From: Maritimibacter alkaliphilus HTCC2654
Lineage (GTDB): Bacteria > Pseudomonadota > Alphaproteobacteria > Rhodobacterales > Rhodobacteraceae
Assembly (NCBI RefSeq): GCF_000152805.1
Contig: NZ_CH902580.1
Span: 50,968-105,848, forward strand
Direction of reading: 5' to 3'
DNA: 54,881 bases
Part shown: positions 24,571-33,283 of the stretch, one piece after another
How the letters are laid out: each line of letters opens with the position of its first letter
How positions within the stretch are numbered: position 1 is the stretch's first letter
The notes under the pieces: model-generated
The model's database searches: none
Told to the model about the DNA's origin: nothing
What the model saw: the letters and a program-made list of their open reading frames with translations, nothing else
Position numbers and translations under genes: made by a program

Positions 24571-24775
24571 GATGCGTGCTCCGTATCGCGGCCTCAATAT
24601 TTAGCGCTGTGCGCAACTTGGATACCAGTATTGTGTGTATCAAGGTGTACTGCGCTCAGACGGGCTTTGGGAATCGGCCTGTACTTACTTTTATTACGCT
24701 TATTACACTTATTTCGGTTGTGTGCAACAGCAGTTTTCGCTATATGATCTTCAGCGAAGCCTGATGGAGGGAACC

Positions 24776-25231
24776 ATGCCACAACCGGCCAACGTGACAG
24801 ATCTGACCCAGAGACTGCCGACACATGACGAAGTTGCGAGTGCGGCTGAAGCGTCGCATGCGTTGGCTCAGGCCGTTGCTGAACATGGCTGCTTGCAGTT
24901 CAATGGTATGAATGGCGAGCAAGTACATCTTGCGCCGGCGATTGCCGATCTTATCGTCGATCTTCTTGGCCATATTGCTCAGGGCAATATGGTTACTTTG
25001 GTGCCTACTGGTGCGATGCTGACAACGCAGCAGGCCGCCGATATCTTAAACGTCTCTCGTCCATTCCTTAGCAAGCTACTGAAAGAGAACGAGATACCAC
25101 ACGTCCCCGTCGGGTCTCATCGACGGGTTATGTTTGAGGATTTGATGACCTACAAAGCAAAGAGAGATAGCACGCGCAAAAAGGCACTCGATGAACTGGC
25201 AGACCTCGGCCAGGAGTTTGACGCCAATTGA
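24776..25231 (+). CDS. Excisionase-type HTH antitoxin
   Basis: 151 residues from the ATG at 24776, preceded by GGAGGGA. An upstream in-frame extension is unlikely. The C-terminal half holds a MerR/excisionase-like helix-turn-helix: LTTQQAADILNVSRPFLSKL, then IPHVPVGSHRRVMFEDLMTY. The N-terminal half is a helical region that could neutralise the toxin. It overlaps the PIN toxin gene by 4 bp (TTGA), the usual antitoxin-first layout of VapBC50-like pairs. It is probably autoregulated through the AT-rich leader. Confidence 0.85.
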   Translation: MPQPANVTDLTQRLPTHDEVASAAEASHALAQAVAEHGCLQFNGMNGEQVHLAPAIADLIVDLLGHIAQGNMVTLVPTGAMLTTQQAADILNVSRPFLSKLLKENEIPHVPVGSHRRVMFEDLMTYKAKRDSTRKKALDELADLGQEFDAN

Positions 25232-25806
25232 GTCACGTTGCCGACCGTTTCGTCGTACTTTTAGATGCAAACGTCCTTTATCCATTTCGCAAAAGAGATG
25301 TGCTCTTGCGTTTCTACGACGCAGGGCTTTTCCGTGCGCGTTGGACAGATCGAATCCTCGACGAATGGGCTGGAAACTTGCTCGGCGTACGTCCAGAGTT
25401 GAAACAAAGCATCGAAGCGCAGCAAGCGAAGATGATGGCAGTCTTCCCTGAAGCTTTGGTCGCTGATTTTGAACATCTTGAAGCTGGACTCGCTTTGCCT
25501 GATGAGGACGACAAGCACGTCCTTGCTGCGGCCATCCAATGTGGCGCGCAGCACATCATCACAGACAACACACGAGATTTCCCGTTGGCAGAGCTGGAAC
25601 AGTTTGACATCGAAGCTATTGAGGCAGACGAATTCCTGGCAAGGACCTTCGATCTATATACGGCTGAGGCTATGAATGTGCTGCGAAATCTGAGATCTCA
25701 CTACAGCAATCCTCCTTTCAGCCCTTCAGAATTCGTTTTGGATCTGACTGCGAAGGGTATGCCGAAGTTGGCAGCCCGTGTTCGAGACCGACGCGATTTC
25801 CTGTAG
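25228..25806 (+). CDS. PIN-domain toxin (VapC-like ribonuclease)
   Basis: 192 residues from a TTG that overlaps the antitoxin stop; AGGAG lies upstream. The PIN acidic residues are D13 (VVLLDANVLYP), D94/D95 (PDEDDKHVLAAAI) and D113/D117 (IITDNTRDFP), with an intact N15. A C-terminal extension (FSPSEFVLDLTAKGMPKLAA) is typical of the longer COG-type PIN toxins paired with HTH antitoxins. It is expected to cleave RNA under Mg2+. All acidic residues are present, so it is probably active. It may stabilise the neighbouring CBASS island. Confidence 0.86.
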   Translation: MSHVADRFVVLLDANVLYPFRKRDVLLRFYDAGLFRARWTDRILDEWAGNLLGVRPELKQSIEAQQAKMMAVFPEALVADFEHLEAGLALPDEDDKHVLAAAIQCGAQHIITDNTRDFPLAELEQFDIEAIEADEFLARTFDLYTAEAMNVLRNLRSHYSNPPFSPSEFVLDLTAKGMPKLAARVRDRRDFL

Positions 25807-26056
25807 CCAAAGATCGAATTTCAAAGCCAAGATCCTATGAGCGGGAACGTCGATCATCCTCGAAGCACTCCTGGTCCGATGAGAGCTTTGGTCTGAGCCT
25901 ATCGTCCACCGCGCCCCGCATTTGGTCATGGTCCTATCAGGCGGCGTGCGTCCGGGCTGTGGCTTCTCTTCATCCAAGTTCCGAACCGAAATGGCACGAT
26001 CTGGAACTAAAGAAGAACATATTGGAGCGATAGGGCGCTTCGGCTAGAGTTGTCGC
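25807..26056. other. Gene-free spacer after the toxin gene
   Basis: 250 bp with no convincing reading frame, ribosome site or hairpin terminator. Frames on the minus strand here are not supported by codon use or homology that I can recognise. It precedes the WGR-domain gene. Confidence 0.4.
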
Positions 26057-26347
26057 ATGGACGATGCGCCCAACATTGTGGAATGCCGCGTTGAGCCTTT
26101 CGGCTCGTCATGCACTGTCGACCTGAAACGTATCGATGCTGCGCTGAATATGCGTCGATATTATCATATGAGCCTGCAACCGGACTTGTTCGGCGGCGTG
26201 GATGTGGTGCGTGAGTGGGGTCGGATTGGTCGTCGTGGTCAATCCTTGATCGAACGGCATCCGGACGAAGAGTCTGCGATGGCGGCAATGAGGGCTCGCG
26301 AAGCGGCTAAGCGCAAACGTGGATACGGATCGAGGACGTCGATCTAG
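26057..26347 (+). CDS. WGR-domain protein
   Basis: 96 residues. A nearly complete WGR domain is visible: MRRYYHMSLQPDLFGGVDVV, REWGRIGRRGQSLIERH, then a helix with EESAMAAMRAREAAKRKRGY. WGR domains bind nucleic acid in PARPs and polymerases. Stand-alone bacterial versions are common on plasmids and islands, and their role is poorly known. It stands alone between the toxin-antitoxin pair and the psd operon. Confidence 0.85.
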   Translation: MDDAPNIVECRVEPFGSSCTVDLKRIDAALNMRRYYHMSLQPDLFGGVDVVREWGRIGRRGQSLIERHPDEESAMAAMRAREAAKRKRGYGSRTSI

Positions 26348-26456
26348 GTCAATTCATCTGACCTTTCGAAGCCGTGGCCAAAGGGTGTGCAGCCCTTGCG
26401 TTCCAAGGACATAACTCTATCAACTTGCCCGGTATCGACCCGGAGGAGCCTCGCCG

Positions 26457-27131
26457 ATGCGCATGCGCGACATATTCATCAAGCCGATGCATCCCGAGGG
26501 TCGGCGGTTCGTGGCGATCTTCGCGATCGTTACGGTGGGTCTGTTCCTGATCTCGGGGTTTCTTGGCTGGATCGGCGTCGGGCTGACCGTCTGGTGCTAT
26601 TACTTCTTCCGCGACCCGGAGCGGGTCACGCCGCAGAGGCCGGGCGTCGTGGTCAGTCCGGCGGATGGGGTGGTCTCGCTGATCGAACCGGCCGTCCCGC
26701 CCGCCGAGCTGGGTATGCCGGACGTGGCGCTAACGCGTGTGAGCGTGTTCATGAGCGTGTTCAACTGTCACGTGAACCGGGTCCCGGTGACGGGTGAGAT
26801 CGCTGCCATCGCCTACCGCCCCGGCAAGTTCTTCAACGCCTCGCTCGACAAGGCGAGCGTGGACAACGAGCGCAACAGCCTGCGCATCCGTATGACGGAT
26901 GGGCGCGATCTTGCCGTCGTTCAGATCGCCGGACTGGTGGCGCGGCGCATCGTCTGTTTCGTGAAGGAGGGCGATACCCTGACCACCGGCGAACGGTTTG
27001 GTCTGATCCGTTTCGGGTCGCGGTTGGACGTTTACCTGCCAGAAGGGGTCGAGCCGATCGTCGCGCTGGGACAGACGATGATCGCGGGCGAATCCGTGAT
27101 CGCGGAGCTGACGCGACCAACAGAAGGGTAG
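26457..27131 (+). CDS. psd: Phosphatidylserine decarboxylase
   Basis: 224 residues, the short proteobacterial form. It has an N-terminal membrane segment ([20 protein letters not shown]) and VSPADGVV. The self-cleavage site is RFGS188RLD, where Ser becomes the pyruvoyl group after splitting into beta and alpha chains. It converts phosphatidylserine to phosphatidylethanolamine at the inner membrane. The ATG at 26457 has GGAGGAG upstream. It is followed 10 bp later by pssA, which makes its substrate. Confidence 0.95.
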   Translation: MRMRDIFIKPMHPEGRRFVAIFAIVTVGLFLISGFLGWIGVGLTVWCYYFFRDPERVTPQRPGVVVSPADGVVSLIEPAVPPAELGMPDVALTRVSVFMSVFNCHVNRVPVTGEIAAIAYRPGKFFNASLDKASVDNERNSLRIRMTDGRDLAVVQIAGLVARRIVCFVKEGDTLTTGERFGLIRFGSRLDVYLPEGVEPIVALGQTMIAGESVIAELTRPTEG

Positions 27132-27141
27132 GGGACAGCAC

Positions 27142-27879
27142 ATGCCTGACACCCCGAACAAAGCGCCGACCGAGTTCGCGCTGATCCAGCTTCTTCCCAA
27201 CATGCTGACCATCGTCGCGATCTGCGCGGGCCTGTCGGCGATCCGGGAGGGGTTTCGGGGCGACTACGCGACGGCGGTGCTTCTTATCCTTGCCGCCGCC
27301 GTGCTCGACGGCCTCGACGGTCGTATCGCGCGGCTCTTGGGCAGCGACAGCGCGATTGGGGCCGAGTTGGATTCGCTTGCGGATTTCCTGAACTTCGGTG
27401 TGGCCCCTGCACTGGTTCTTTACTTCTGGGTCTTGCAGGACCTGCCAAGCGTCACGTGGCTTGCCGTGCTCGCCTATGCGGTCTGCTGCGTGATGCGCCT
27501 TGCGCGGTTCAATGTCAGCGACAAAGCCAAAGAGCCGACTGCGGACCGCGCGTATTTTGTCGGTGTGCCAGCCCCGGCCGGTGCGTTCCTGGTCATGCTG
27601 CCGATGTTCGTATCCTTCGCGTTCGCGGACGTCCCTCTGGTGCCCGGCTACGTGATCGCGGTCTACATGGTCGGAGTGGGGCTCCTGATGATCAGCCGCA
27701 TCCCGACCTGGTCCTTTAAGAAAACCAAGGTGTCGCGCCACAATGTGAAGTTCTTTCTCGTGGGGTTCGCCGTGCTCTCGGCTGCGCTGTTGATCGAGCC
27801 GTGGGTTTCGTTGGTCGTGATTTGCCTTGCCTACATCGGCATGGTCATCTGGGCCTTGCTGGATCGCAGGACACGCTGA
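27142..27879 (+). CDS. pssA: CDP-diacylglycerol-serine O-phosphatidyltransferase
   Basis: 245 residues with several membrane spans. The CDP-alcohol phosphotransferase motif D-x2-DG-x2-AR-x8-G-x3-D-x3-D is exact, starting at DGLDGRIARLL. It makes phosphatidylserine from CDP-diacylglycerol and serine, the step before Psd. The gene is tightly spaced with psd and with the downstream methyltransferase, giving a short phosphatidylcholine route by methylation. Confidence 0.95.
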   Translation: MPDTPNKAPTEFALIQLLPNMLTIVAICAGLSAIREGFRGDYATAVLLILAAAVLDGLDGRIARLLGSDSAIGAELDSLADFLNFGVAPALVLYFWVLQDLPSVTWLAVLAYAVCCVMRLARFNVSDKAKEPTADRAYFVGVPAPAGAFLVMLPMFVSFAFADVPLVPGYVIAVYMVGVGLLMISRIPTWSFKKTKVSRHNVKFFLVGFAVLSAALLIEPWVSLVVICLAYIGMVIWALLDRRTR

Positions 27880-27899
27880 AACGGACCGGGAGCGGGACA

Positions 27900-28517
27900 T
27901 TGGACATCAAGGCCGTCAAGACATCCTACGCCCGTTGGGCGCCGGTCTATGATCGGACGTTCGGAGCCATCACCAACACCGGGCGGCGCCGGGCGGTGGC
28001 GTTCGTGAACGGTCTTTCGGGGCGGGTCCTTGAGGTCGGCGTCGGCACGGGGCTTGCATTGCCGCACTATCGTCCCGACCTCGAAGTGACCGGCATCGAT
28101 TTCAGTGACGAGATGCTGGCCAAGGCCCGTGCGAAGGTGCGGGACATGGGCCTGAACCACGTGGTGGACCTGCGCCAAATGGACGCCCGGACGCTGGATT
28201 TTCCCGATGCAAGTTTCGATACGGTGGTCGCGATGCACGTGCTTTCGGTGGTGCCGGACCCCGAGAAGGTCATGTCCGAGATCGCGCGTGTGTGCAAACC
28301 CGGTGGGCACGTCGTCATCACCAACCACTTCAAGCGCGACGACGGCCTGCTGGCGATGGTCGAACGGGTCGCCGCGCCGCTGTCCAACGTCCTCGGCTGG
28401 CACTCGGATTTTGAGATCGAGACTGTTTTGCAGGAGGATGATCTGGCGGTCGAGGAGAAGCGGCCGTTGCCGCCCATGGGTATGATGACCTTCCTCGTTC
28501 TCCGGAAGTCGGCCTGA
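27900..28517 (+). CDS. pmtA: Phosphatidylethanolamine N-methyltransferase (PmtA-like)
   Basis: 205 residues from a TTG at 27900, with GGGAGCGGGACA ahead of it. It is a class I SAM-dependent methyltransferase. Motif I is VLEVGVGTGLALP, followed by VTGIDFSDEMLAKA (the acidic residue that holds the SAM ribose), then DASFDTVVAMHVLSVVPDP and CKPGGHVVITNH. The N-terminus YARWAPVYDRTFGAITNTGR is that of the Rhodobacter-type PmtA. It would methylate phosphatidylethanolamine to phosphatidylcholine. The position after psd-pssA supports this; other small-molecule targets are not excluded. Confidence 0.85.
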   Translation: MDIKAVKTSYARWAPVYDRTFGAITNTGRRRAVAFVNGLSGRVLEVGVGTGLALPHYRPDLEVTGIDFSDEMLAKARAKVRDMGLNHVVDLRQMDARTLDFPDASFDTVVAMHVLSVVPDPEKVMSEIARVCKPGGHVVITNHFKRDDGLLAMVERVAAPLSNVLGWHSDFEIETVLQEDDLAVEEKRPLPPMGMMTFLVLRKSA

Positions 28518-28535
28518 CCGAGGAACTCGCGCGGT

Positions 28536-28668
28536 TCAGCCGCTTAGTGCGGCTTCGCTGACTTTCAGCGCCGGCTCCACTGCCACGTTATCGATGAGGC
28601 GCACCCCGTCGAACCAGGCGGCGAGCAGGAGGCGTGCTGCTCCGTTTGCGGCTGACAAAACGTGCGCG
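28536..28668 (-). pseudogene. Stray panC 3' end
   Basis: The minus strand reads LSAANGAARLLLAAWFDGVR, then LIDNVAVEPALKVSEAALSG and a stop at 28536. This matches the C-terminus of PanC encoded at 40393 ([20 protein letters not shown]). About 40 codons remain, without a start. It has the same orientation as intact panC 12 kb away. A GC-rich stem CCCCGGC/GCCGGGG follows at 28673-28690. Confidence 0.82.
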
Positions 28669-28697
28669 GTTGCCCCGGCCGGAGCCGGGGCAGGGGG

Positions 28698-29675
28698 TCA
28701 TTCCTCGCGCCAGCCCTGTTCGATCCAGTCCGACACGCTGCCGGGCCAGGTGAGCGGTTCGCCATCAGCGCCGCGCAAGACGCCGCTGTCGAACAGGAAG
28801 CGGGCCATCGCCTCCAGCCGCTCCTCGTCAATCGAGCCCACCGGGGTCGTGCCATCGGTGAGGTAGCCGCCCTCGTCGATCACGCGCATCGAGCCGCGCA
28901 CGAGGGCTTCGTTGGGAAAGTCGCCGTTCTCGATCAGGATTTCGGCGGCGTCTGCGGGGTTCTGGGCGGCCCACTCATAGCCCTTCCGCGTCGCTTCCAT
29001 GAAGGCTTCGACCAGTTCCGGGTTCTCCGCGAGGGTTGCGGTTTGCGTGCCGATATAACCGCCCTGCGGCTCCGGCACGCCGTAGTCCTGGTAAAGGAAA
29101 TACGACTGGTCGCGGCCCAGAAGCTCGCTGTTCACGCCCTCCCATGTCGCGACTTCGAGGGTGAAGTCCACCGCGCCCGACGCGAGCGCTTCATAGGCGC
29201 CGGTGCCCAGGGTCACGGTGTCGTAGTCGGGATTGCCGCCGTCATTCTCGATCATGGTCGAGATCAGCGCGTCCTCCCACGCGCTGCCGAAGCCCGCGTA
29301 GGTTTTTCCCTCCAGGTCTTTGGGGCTCGAAATGTCCGGGTGGTCGGAGTTGTAGACCAGACGGCCCGCTTCAAGCTGCATGGTGACCCAGAGCGCGGTA
29401 ATCGGGGCGCCGCCCGCCTTGGCGCTCATAAAGCCGAGCGCGGTCATGTAGGCGAAATCCACCGCGCCTGCGGCAAGGAGCGCGGTCGAGGCGCTGTCGG
29501 AATAGGGGAGAATTTCCACGTCCAGCCCGGCCTCGTCAAAATACCCGTTCTCCTGCGCGACGACCAAGCCGATGTGGTTGGTGTTGAGCGTCCAGTCGAG
29601 TGCGATGCTGACCTCTTCGGCAAGGGCCGCTGGGGCTGCAAAGTAGGCGGCGAGGGTGAGTGCTGTGCGTTTCAT
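28698..29675 (-). CDS. thiY: Thiamine-precursor ABC transporter binding protein (ThiY/NMT1 type)
   Basis: 325 residues with a signal peptide (MKRTALTLAAYFAAPAALAE). The mature N-terminus VSIALDWTLNTNHIGLVVAQ and SDSASTALLAAGAVDFAYM is the NMT1/ThiY pattern that binds hydroxymethylpyrimidine-type precursors. It overlaps the ATPase gene by 4 bp. The whole operon lies behind a TPP riboswitch, which supports a thiamine-related substrate. The exact ligand (HMP, formylaminopyrimidine or thiamine) is not resolved. Confidence 0.9.
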   Translation of the reverse strand: MKRTALTLAAYFAAPAALAEEVSIALDWTLNTNHIGLVVAQENGYFDEAGLDVEILPYSDSASTALLAAGAVDFAYMTALGFMSAKAGGAPITALWVTMQLEAGRLVYNSDHPDISSPKDLEGKTYAGFGSAWEDALISTMIENDGGNPDYDTVTLGTGAYEALASGAVDFTLEVATWEGVNSELLGRDQSYFLYQDYGVPEPQGGYIGTQTATLAENPELVEAFMEATRKGYEWAAQNPADAAEILIENGDFPNEALVRGSMRVIDEGGYLTDGTTPVGSIDEERLEAMARFLFDSGVLRGADGEPLTWPGSVSDWIEQGWREE

Positions 29676-30412
29676 GGGGTTTCCTCCAGTAGCATAGTTC
29701 TGAGCATCGAACGGATCTCGGCCAGCGCGGCCTCGGTCCGCGCAGCGCGCGGTGTGGGGATCGGAATGTCGGCGGTGATGCGACCGGGACCGCCCGCCAT
29801 GACGAGAATGCGGTCGGTCAGTTGGGTGGCTTCATAAAGGTCGTGTGTGACCATCAGCACCGTGCGCGGCTGCGCCTCCAGCCGGGCGACGAGCCAGTTT
29901 TGCATCCTGAGCCGCGTCACCGCGTCTAGCGCCGAGAACGGCTCGTCCAGCAGGAGAACTGGCGTGTCCTGAACGATGGTGCGCAGGAAAGCCGCCCGCT
30001 GGCGCATGCCCCCCGACAGCTGGTCGGGGAAGCTGTCCTCGTGCCCCTCAAGCCCGAAGGCGGGGAACATGGCGCGCACCCGGTCGCGGGCGACGTGGGG
30101 GCGAGTGCCCCGGATCTCCAGCCCGAGGCTCGCGTTCTCGGTGGTGGTGAGCCAAGGGAACAGCGTGTCCTGTTGCGGCTGGTAGGAAATGTCAGGGCAG
30201 GGCAGAGTGATCGGCCTCCCCCCCAGCTGCGCGGTGCCGGTGACGTCGAGTTCCGGCGCCAGGACGCCCGAGAGCCATTTGACGACCGAGCTCTTCCCAC
30301 AGCCCGAGGGGCCAATCAGGCAGGTGATCGCGTTGTGGGGCAGGGTGAGGGAGAGGCTCTTCACCAGCACCTCCCGCCCCACCCGGATCGTCAGGTTCTC
30401 CACCTCAAGCAT
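29672..30412 (-). CDS. thiZ: Thiamine-precursor ABC transporter ATP-binding protein
   Basis: 246 residues. Walker A IGPSGCGKSSVVKWL, Q-loop PQQDTLFPWL, signature LSGGMRQRAAFLRTI, Walker B LLLDEPFSALD and switch MVTHDLYEA are all present. It belongs to the nitrate/sulfonate/taurine-like ATPase group that includes ThiZ. It overlaps the permease gene by 8 bp and the binding-protein gene by 4 bp, so expression is coupled. Confidence 0.9.
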   Translation of the reverse strand: MLEVENLTIRVGREVLVKSLSLTLPHNAITCLIGPSGCGKSSVVKWLSGVLAPELDVTGTAQLGGRPITLPCPDISYQPQQDTLFPWLTTTENASLGLEIRGTRPHVARDRVRAMFPAFGLEGHEDSFPDQLSGGMRQRAAFLRTIVQDTPVLLLDEPFSALDAVTRLRMQNWLVARLEAQPRTVLMVTHDLYEATQLTDRILVMAGGPGRITADIPIPTPRAARTEAALAEIRSMLRTMLLEETP

Positions 30413-31166
30413 GGGTGGCCCTCCGGAACCGACGGCCGGTGGCGCGTTCGACGATCAGGATCGCGGCGAGCAGGGTGAGCGTGAGCGTGGCCGAGATGAC
30501 GACGGCGGCGAGGACGAGGTCGGCGCGGAAGTTGTTCTTGGCGGTCAGGATATAGATGCCCAGCCCCTGCCGCGAGCCGGCGTACTCGGCAAAGATCGTG
30601 GCGACGATGGCGTAAGTGGCCGAGATTCGCAGGCCAGAGAAGAACTGCACCCGGGCCGAGGGAAGGGTGGCGCGACGGAACACGGCCCACCGGGAGGCGC
30701 CCATCGAGACGAGCTGATCGCGAAAGGCACGCGGCTGGCTCGCGTAGCCCGCCATCAGGCTCACCACCATCGGGAAGAAGGTGACGAGGATCACGAGCAG
30801 CACCTTGGGCAGGAGGCCGAAGCCGAACCACAGGACCATGAGCGGAGCGAGGGCGACAATGGGGACCGTCTGGCTCGCCACGAGGAGCGGCATCATCCCC
30901 CGGCGCAGCCAGAGCACAAAATGGAGCGTGACCGACACCGCGAAGGCGAAGAGGATCGACAGGCTGAAGCCGACGCCGGCCACCCCGATGGTGGCGAGGG
31001 CGTGGCGCAAGATCTCACGCCGTTCGACCCAAAGGCCGTTCGCCACGTCGCTTGGGGCAGGCAGGATGAGGGCCGAGGCGTCGGTGAGGAGGACATAGCC
31101 CTCCCATCCCGCGAGGAAGAAGGTCGCCAGCACGAGGGCCGGGTAGATATATCGCAGATACAGCAT
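30405..31166 (-). CDS. thiX: Thiamine-precursor ABC transporter permease
   Basis: 253 residues with about six membrane spans. A coupling loop of the SsuC/TauC/ThiX type is visible: SQPRAFRDQLVSMGASRWAV, then FRRATLPSARVQFFSGLRIS. It forms the channel for ThiY-delivered substrate. It lies 40 bp downstream of the YkoF-like gene and under the same TPP riboswitch. Confidence 0.9.
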   Translation of the reverse strand: MLYLRYIYPALVLATFFLAGWEGYVLLTDASALILPAPSDVANGLWVERREILRHALATIGVAGVGFSLSILFAFAVSVTLHFVLWLRRGMMPLLVASQTVPIVALAPLMVLWFGFGLLPKVLLVILVTFFPMVVSLMAGYASQPRAFRDQLVSMGASRWAVFRRATLPSARVQFFSGLRISATYAIVATIFAEYAGSRQGLGIYILTAKNNFRADLVLAAVVISATLTLTLLAAILIVERATGRRFRRATHA

Positions 31167-31206
31167 TGTACTCTGGGCAGGGGCGGGGGCGGCCGGTGCA
31201 GGGCTC

Positions 31207-31818
31207 TCAGGCGAGGCTGGGGCTGTTAGCGGAAGCGGTGAGGTCGATGGTCACGTGACCCTCGGCCGGGCCGAAGCGCAGGAATGCCTGGCGCAGAGTC
31301 TCGAACACCGCGCCTGCGTCGCCCCGCAACCGGGTGCAGAAGTTCTTGGATTCCAGGAACGTACCGCTCGACTTGAGGAAATCGATGCAGCCGTAGATCT
31401 CGTCCATGTGGTTGCCGCTGCCCATGACGTAAAGCGAGAACTGCACGTCGATGCCCACGCCCGTGACCACGGCGTTCTCGACCGCCTGGGCGGCAAGCGC
31501 CTGACGCTCGGCCAGGGTTTCGTCCTGTGCACGCTCAAGCACTTCGCAGCGGCAGGAGGGATCGTCCGGCTCGCCGGGACAGCCGCGCGAGAGCGTGACA
31601 TGCATGGTGACATGCTCTGGCCGCTTCGCCGAGGCGGCGAACAGGTCGCGGATCGCGTCGAGCAGCGGCTCCGGCGCGCCGACCATGAGGGTCGACATGT
31701 CGTCGGTCTCGATCCTCAGGTCGTCCTTGTAGGGGGTGAGGGCGTCGAGCCCGGCGGTGATGACCTCCACGAATTGAGACGTCATCGGATACAGTGACAC
31801 TTGCGCGCCTATGAACAT
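31207..31818 (-). CDS. YkoF-family thiamine/HMP-binding protein
   Basis: 203 residues from the ATG at 31818. Two ferredoxin-like repeats are visible: FIGAQVSLYPMTSQFVEVIT in the first half and GVGIDVQFSLYVMGSGNHMD in the second, each followed by a helix that ends in a TXXMV/FETLRQAF-type strand. YkoF proteins bind thiamine or HMP in the cytoplasm. It is the first gene after the TPP riboswitch, ahead of thiXZY, and is probably a cytosolic carrier for the imported precursor. An acidic Cys-containing loop (CPGEPDDPSCRCEV) lies in the middle. Confidence 0.85.
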   Translation of the reverse strand: MFIGAQVSLYPMTSQFVEVITAGLDALTPYKDDLRIETDDMSTLMVGAPEPLLDAIRDLFAASAKRPEHVTMHVTLSRGCPGEPDDPSCRCEVLERAQDETLAERQALAAQAVENAVVTGVGIDVQFSLYVMGSGNHMDEIYGCIDFLKSSGTFLESKNFCTRLRGDAGAVFETLRQAFLRFGPAEGHVTIDLTASANSPSLA

Positions 31819-31823
31819 GCTAG

Positions 31824-31913
31824 CACCTCGCTCCGCTGGTATTATCCAGATCAGCTGTGAAAGGGTTCGCGCCGGATCGCGCATCTCAGCCCCGAGAAGG
31901 AGCACCCCTGGTT
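31824..31913 (-). promoter_or_regulatory. TPP riboswitch (THI element)
   Basis: On the minus strand the leader holds the conserved THI blocks in order: CAGGGGTGCTCC, GGGGCTGAGATG, AACCCTTT, then CTGATCTGGATAATACCAGC and GGAGCGAGGTG, which pairs back. It ends 5 bp before the start codon at 31818. TPP binding would reduce translation by hiding the ribosome site. It controls the ykoF-thiXZY operon. Confidence 0.93.
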
Positions 31914-32045
31914 ATGTGAGGGCACCGTCATGCTTGCGGTCTGGATTGTCAACAGGCGCTGGCGACCTGGAAATCGTGGTTGTGGGCCTGACCTTCGCTG
32001 CGGAACGTGGCACAAGGTGGGCGAACAAGACGAAGGATCGCGGTT

Positions 32046-33101
32046 ATGACCCGAACGGACAGTGCAGATGCCGCCCCTATGCTGACGTTCCCGTTTGAGA
32101 CGATGCCGGACTTCGGCGAAATGATCGAGATTGCCGATGGCATTCTGTGGACCTGCATTCCGTTGCCCTATCGCCTGGACCACGTGAACATCTACTTCCT
32201 GCGCGACGGCGACGGTTGGGCGGTCATCGACACGGCCATACGCACGGAAGAGGCAATCGGGATCTGGGAGGCGATCTTCGCCGGTCCGATGCGCGGCGCG
32301 CGGATCACACGGGTCATCGTGACTCATGCGCACCCGGATCATATTGGGCTCGCGGGCTGGATGTGCGCGCGGTTCGATGCGCCGTTGCTCACCAGTTTTT
32401 CGACCTACATGGGGTGTCAGGTGATTTCGCAGGGGCGCAGCGAGACCGCCACGCGCCATTCGTTCGATTTCTATCGCAGCCACGGGATGAGCGAGGAACT
32501 GGCGAGCCTCGTCGCCATTCGCGGGAACGAATATCTGAACCGCGTGACGCCCCTACCGCTCGAGTTCCTTCGCCTCGTGATGGCGGATGTGATCGAGATT
32601 GGGACTCGCAGTTTCCGGGTCATGACCGGCGAGGGTCACGCGCAGGAGCAGGTGATGCTGTATTGCGAGGAGGAAAAGCTGCTGTTCTCGGCCGATCAGG
32701 TGATCGAGCGGATTTCCCCGAACATCAGTGTGTTCGAGGGAGATCCACATGGCGATCCGCTGGGTCATTTCTTGCGATCCCTGCGGTTGATGCGGTCCGA
32801 GCTTCCGGATGACGTGCTGGTGCTGTCTGGCCACCGGCGGCCGTTCTACGGGCTGCATGCGCGTTGCGCTGAGCTCGAAGTTCATCATGAGGAGCGGTGC
32901 GATCTGATCCGGGACGCCTGTGCAACCGCACCGCGTTCGGTCGCGGACCTTGTGCCGGTTCTGTTTCCCCGCACGCTCGACCCACATCAGATGAGTTTCG
33001 CCTTCACCGAAACGCTGGCCCACGTGAACCGCCTCGTCCGGCGCGCAGAGATCGAAACCCGCGAAAGCGAGGAGCGGATCGTGCACGTTCCCGCGGGATG
33101 A
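32046..33101 (+). CDS. Metallo-beta-lactamase-fold hydrolase
   Basis: 351 residues from the ATG at 32046, with GAAGGA upstream. The metal-site motif is TH94AH96PD98H99 (IVTHAHPDHIGLAG). Later candidate ligands lie in GEGHAQEQVMLY, LLFSADQVIE and VLSGHRRPFYG. The C-terminal about 80 residues form a winged-helix-like tail, as in LACTB2-type and related MBL hydrolases acting on thioesters or nucleic acids. It stands alone after the divergent thiamine operon. The substrate is unknown. Confidence 0.88.
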   Translation: MTRTDSADAAPMLTFPFETMPDFGEMIEIADGILWTCIPLPYRLDHVNIYFLRDGDGWAVIDTAIRTEEAIGIWEAIFAGPMRGARITRVIVTHAHPDHIGLAGWMCARFDAPLLTSFSTYMGCQVISQGRSETATRHSFDFYRSHGMSEELASLVAIRGNEYLNRVTPLPLEFLRLVMADVIEIGTRSFRVMTGEGHAQEQVMLYCEEEKLLFSADQVIERISPNISVFEGDPHGDPLGHFLRSLRLMRSELPDDVLVLSGHRRPFYGLHARCAELEVHHEERCDLIRDACATAPRSVADLVPVLFPRTLDPHQMSFAFTETLAHVNRLVRRAEIETRESEERIVHVPAG

Positions 33102-33283
33102 AACGGCCAGTCGCCGGACCTGAAGGTGGCCGGGCACGGCTATCGTATGTCACTGGCCAATCAAGTGGAATGCGTTGGGAAATATACTCGGCTGCGGATT
33201 CAGCGGCCAGTAGAGAGGGCGTTTTCACGACGGCGATCTGATCGGGACCGGACGGTGCAGATGGCGGCGCGAAGCAACCGACC

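Noticed and set aside
28673-28690. CCCCGGC/GCCGGGG stem as a terminator of the thi operon
   Set aside because: The stem is strong but no T-run follows on the minus strand; noted only as a stem.
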